Positions 5,324 through 6,708 of a stretch of DNA of 6,708 nt are shown here, piece by piece. This DNA comes from Burkholderiales bacterium. Its GTDB lineage: Bacteria; Pseudomonadota; Gammaproteobacteria; Burkholderiales; Burkholderiaceae_C. The stretch lies in assembly GCA_947372225.1 (NCBI GenBank), contig CANBSV010000124.1:1-6708 (forward strand), written 5' to 3'. Both the position numbers and the translations under genes were made by a program. How positions within the stretch are numbered: position 1 is the first letter of the stretch; each line of letters begins with the position of its first letter. Under the pieces are notes generated by a model. That model was not told where the DNA came from and did not search any database. It saw only the letters and a program-made list of their open reading frames with translations.

Positions 5324-6708
5324 TCAGCCCGGCGTGGCCAGATGCGCGCGCCAGCCGCCCAGCGCGGTGATGTCGCGGGCGTCGGCCGCGGCGTGGCTCT
5401 CGCACACGAAGCCCTGCACGCTCGTGCCGTCTTCGAGCAGCACGGTGCCTATCCCCAGCGGCTCGGGGATACCGGCCACGAACGAGCCGAACTCGCGCGC
5501 AGGCAGCTCCCACACCTCGAGTTCGATGGCGCCACCGCCTTCGGCCACACGCACCATGCCCGGACGAAACGGCGGGCCGCCCGGCAGCGCATAGAACTTG
5601 TAGAGCGGCGCGCTGCGCACCGTGCGCACCAGCGCTCCACCACGCTGGGTGAGCTGCCAGTTCAGCGGCAAGCCGCTCAGGTGGGCGCCGCACACGGCCA
5701 CCTGAACCTGCCCCGAAGGGAACGGTGTGGTGTCAGGCCACACCGCCGCCAGATGCGGCGCGTGTGGCGTGGCGCCCACGGTGGACACGCTGCCCGCGTG
5801 CAGCCGTGCGGCCAGTGTGAGCAGCGGTAGGTCCTGGCCGCAGCGACCGATCAGCGTGACGCCGTGCGGCAAGCCGCGCGCGGGTCCATCGACCGCAAAG
5901 CCCACCGGCACCGCCACGGCCGACAAGTCGAGCAGATTGACGAAGTTGGTGTAGTGGCCGAGTTGCGAATTGAGCGCGATCGGGTCGGCCTCGACCGCGG
6001 CGATGGTGTGGATGGTCGGCGCTGTGGGCACCACCAGGCAGTCGATGTCGCCCCAGGCGGCGCGCGCCGCCTGCTCGAGCGCCTTCAGGCGGTACAGCGC
6101 GGCAAAGGCATCGGCCGCGCTGATGCGCCCGCCGGCCTCGGTGATGGCCCGCGTGACCGGGTGCAGCGACTCGGGCCGGGTCTCGATGAATTCGCGGATC
6201 GCCGCATATCGCTCGGCCACCCACGGGCCTTCGTAGAGCAAGGTGGCCACGCTGCGAAACGGCGTCAGGTCGATCTCGACCGGCGTGCCGCCCAGCGCGA
6301 TCAGCAGGCCCACCGCCTGAGAGAAATGCGCCAGGCCCTGAGCGTTGCCATAGAACTCGAGATCGTGCCCACGCGGCACGCCGAAGCGAAACGCGCCTGC
6401 GCCGAAGTTGCGCCCGTGCGGCGGCAGGCTGCGCGAATAGGCATCTTGCGGATCGGGGCCTTGCGCGGCGGCCAGCACCGCGGCGGCATCGGCCGCGGTG
6501 AGCGCGAACACCGACACGGTGTCCAGCGTGCGGCACGCCGGCACCACGCCGGTGCTGGGCAAGCGCCCCAGGCTGGGCTTGAGGCCGATCAGGTTGTTGA
6601 ACATCGCCGGCACGCGCCCCGACCCTGCGGTGTCGGTGCCCAGCGAAAAACTCGCAAGCCCCAGCGCCACCGCCACGGCCGAGCCCGACGACGAGCCGCC
6701 CGACACGA
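5324..6708 (-). CDS. atzF: Allophanate hydrolase, C-terminal part (5' end beyond the right edge)
   Basis: Hydrolyses allophanate towards ammonia and CO2, the last step of both the urea carboxylase and guanidine carboxylase routes. The visible 461 codons lack only the N-terminal part, which should carry the catalytic Lys. Positions are counted from the Val (GTG) codon at 6706. The amidase signature GGSSSGS is at 3-9, with the cis-Ser at 5. The nucleophile Ser29 lies in GTDTAGSGRVPA, exactly 24 residues later, as in characterised AtzF. Tyr158 and Arg166 in LYEGPWVAER match the pair that structural work ties to allophanate recognition. From about residue 333 the extra allophanate-hydrolase domain follows (VAVCGAHLSGLPLNW, then FGSFVAGIPEPLGIGTV and a GGWRAHL end). 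This domain separates the enzyme from ordinary amidases. The stop is TGA at 5326-5324. The frame has no break. The guanidine or urea carboxylase genes would be expected further right. Confidence 0.95.
   Translation of the reverse strand, partial: VSGGSSSGSAVAVALGLASFSLGTDTAGSGRVPAMFNNLIGLKPSLGRLPSTGVVPACRTLDTVSVFALTAADAAAVLAAAQGPDPQDAYSRSLPPHGRNFGAGAFRFGVPRGHDLEFYGNAQGLAHFSQAVGLLIALGGTPVEIDLTPFRSVATLLYEGPWVAERYAAIREFIETRPESLHPVTRAITEAGGRISAADAFAALYRLKALEQAARAAWGDIDCLVVPTAPTIHTIAAVEADPIALNSQLGHYTNFVNLLDLSAVAVPVGFAVDGPARGLPHGVTLIGRCGQDLPLLTLAARLHAGSVSTVGATPHAPHLAAVWPDTTPFPSGQVQVAVCGAHLSGLPLNWQLTQRGGALVRTVRSAPLYKFYALPGGPPFRPGMVRVAEGGGAIELEVWELPAREFGSFVAGIPEPLGIGTVLLEDGTSVQGFVCESHAAADARDITALGGWRAHLATPG

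Noticed and set aside
5324..6708. Generic amidase or Glu-tRNA(Gln) amidotransferase subunit A
   Set aside because: The extra C-terminal domain with GAHLSGLPLN and PLGIGTV, and the YEGPWVAER segment, are specific to allophanate hydrolase.

Overview
The window is GC-rich and every convincing gene lies on the minus strand, so it reads right to left. Codon use, the protein types and the short gaps suggest a high-GC betaproteobacterium, probably Burkholderiales; this is an inference from composition and gene style, not from a marker gene. No rRNA, tRNA, mobile element or CRISPR array was seen.

Layout in transcription order. (1) 6708-5324: most of an allophanate hydrolase (AtzF type), with its N-terminus beyond the right edge. 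(2) 5233-4064: an ATP-grasp protein of unknown substrate. (3) 4063-3748: a 316-bp regulatory region. It holds a consensus-perfect sigma-54 (-24/-12) promoter at 4005-3990, then a ykkC-type guanidine-I riboswitch at about 3924-3802, then a ribosome binding site that can pair with part of the aptamer. (4) 3747-84: a tightly packed operon of a NitT/TauT-type ABC substrate-binding protein, a membrane di-iron fatty-acid-desaturase-family protein, and two tandem short-chain dehydrogenases. Junctions are 7 bp, 1 bp and a 1-base stop/start overlap. (5) 70-1: the first codons of another gene, plausibly the transporter permease, cut by the left edge.

Reading of the system. Guanidine-I riboswitches sense free guanidine. 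In the known guanidine carboxylase route, guanidine is carboxylated, deiminated to allophanate, and split by allophanate hydrolase to ammonia and CO2. The riboswitch, a nitrogen-type sigma-54 promoter, a NitT-type binding protein and allophanate hydrolase together point to a guanidine nitrogen-assimilation locus. The carboxylase and deiminase probably lie outside the window. The unusual part is a membrane di-iron oxygenase/desaturase and two SDR oxidoreductases placed directly after the binding protein, under the same riboswitch. I propose that they oxidise a substituted guanidine or related compound so that it releases guanidine for the core pathway. This is a hypothesis, and the ATP-grasp protein remains an orphan within it.
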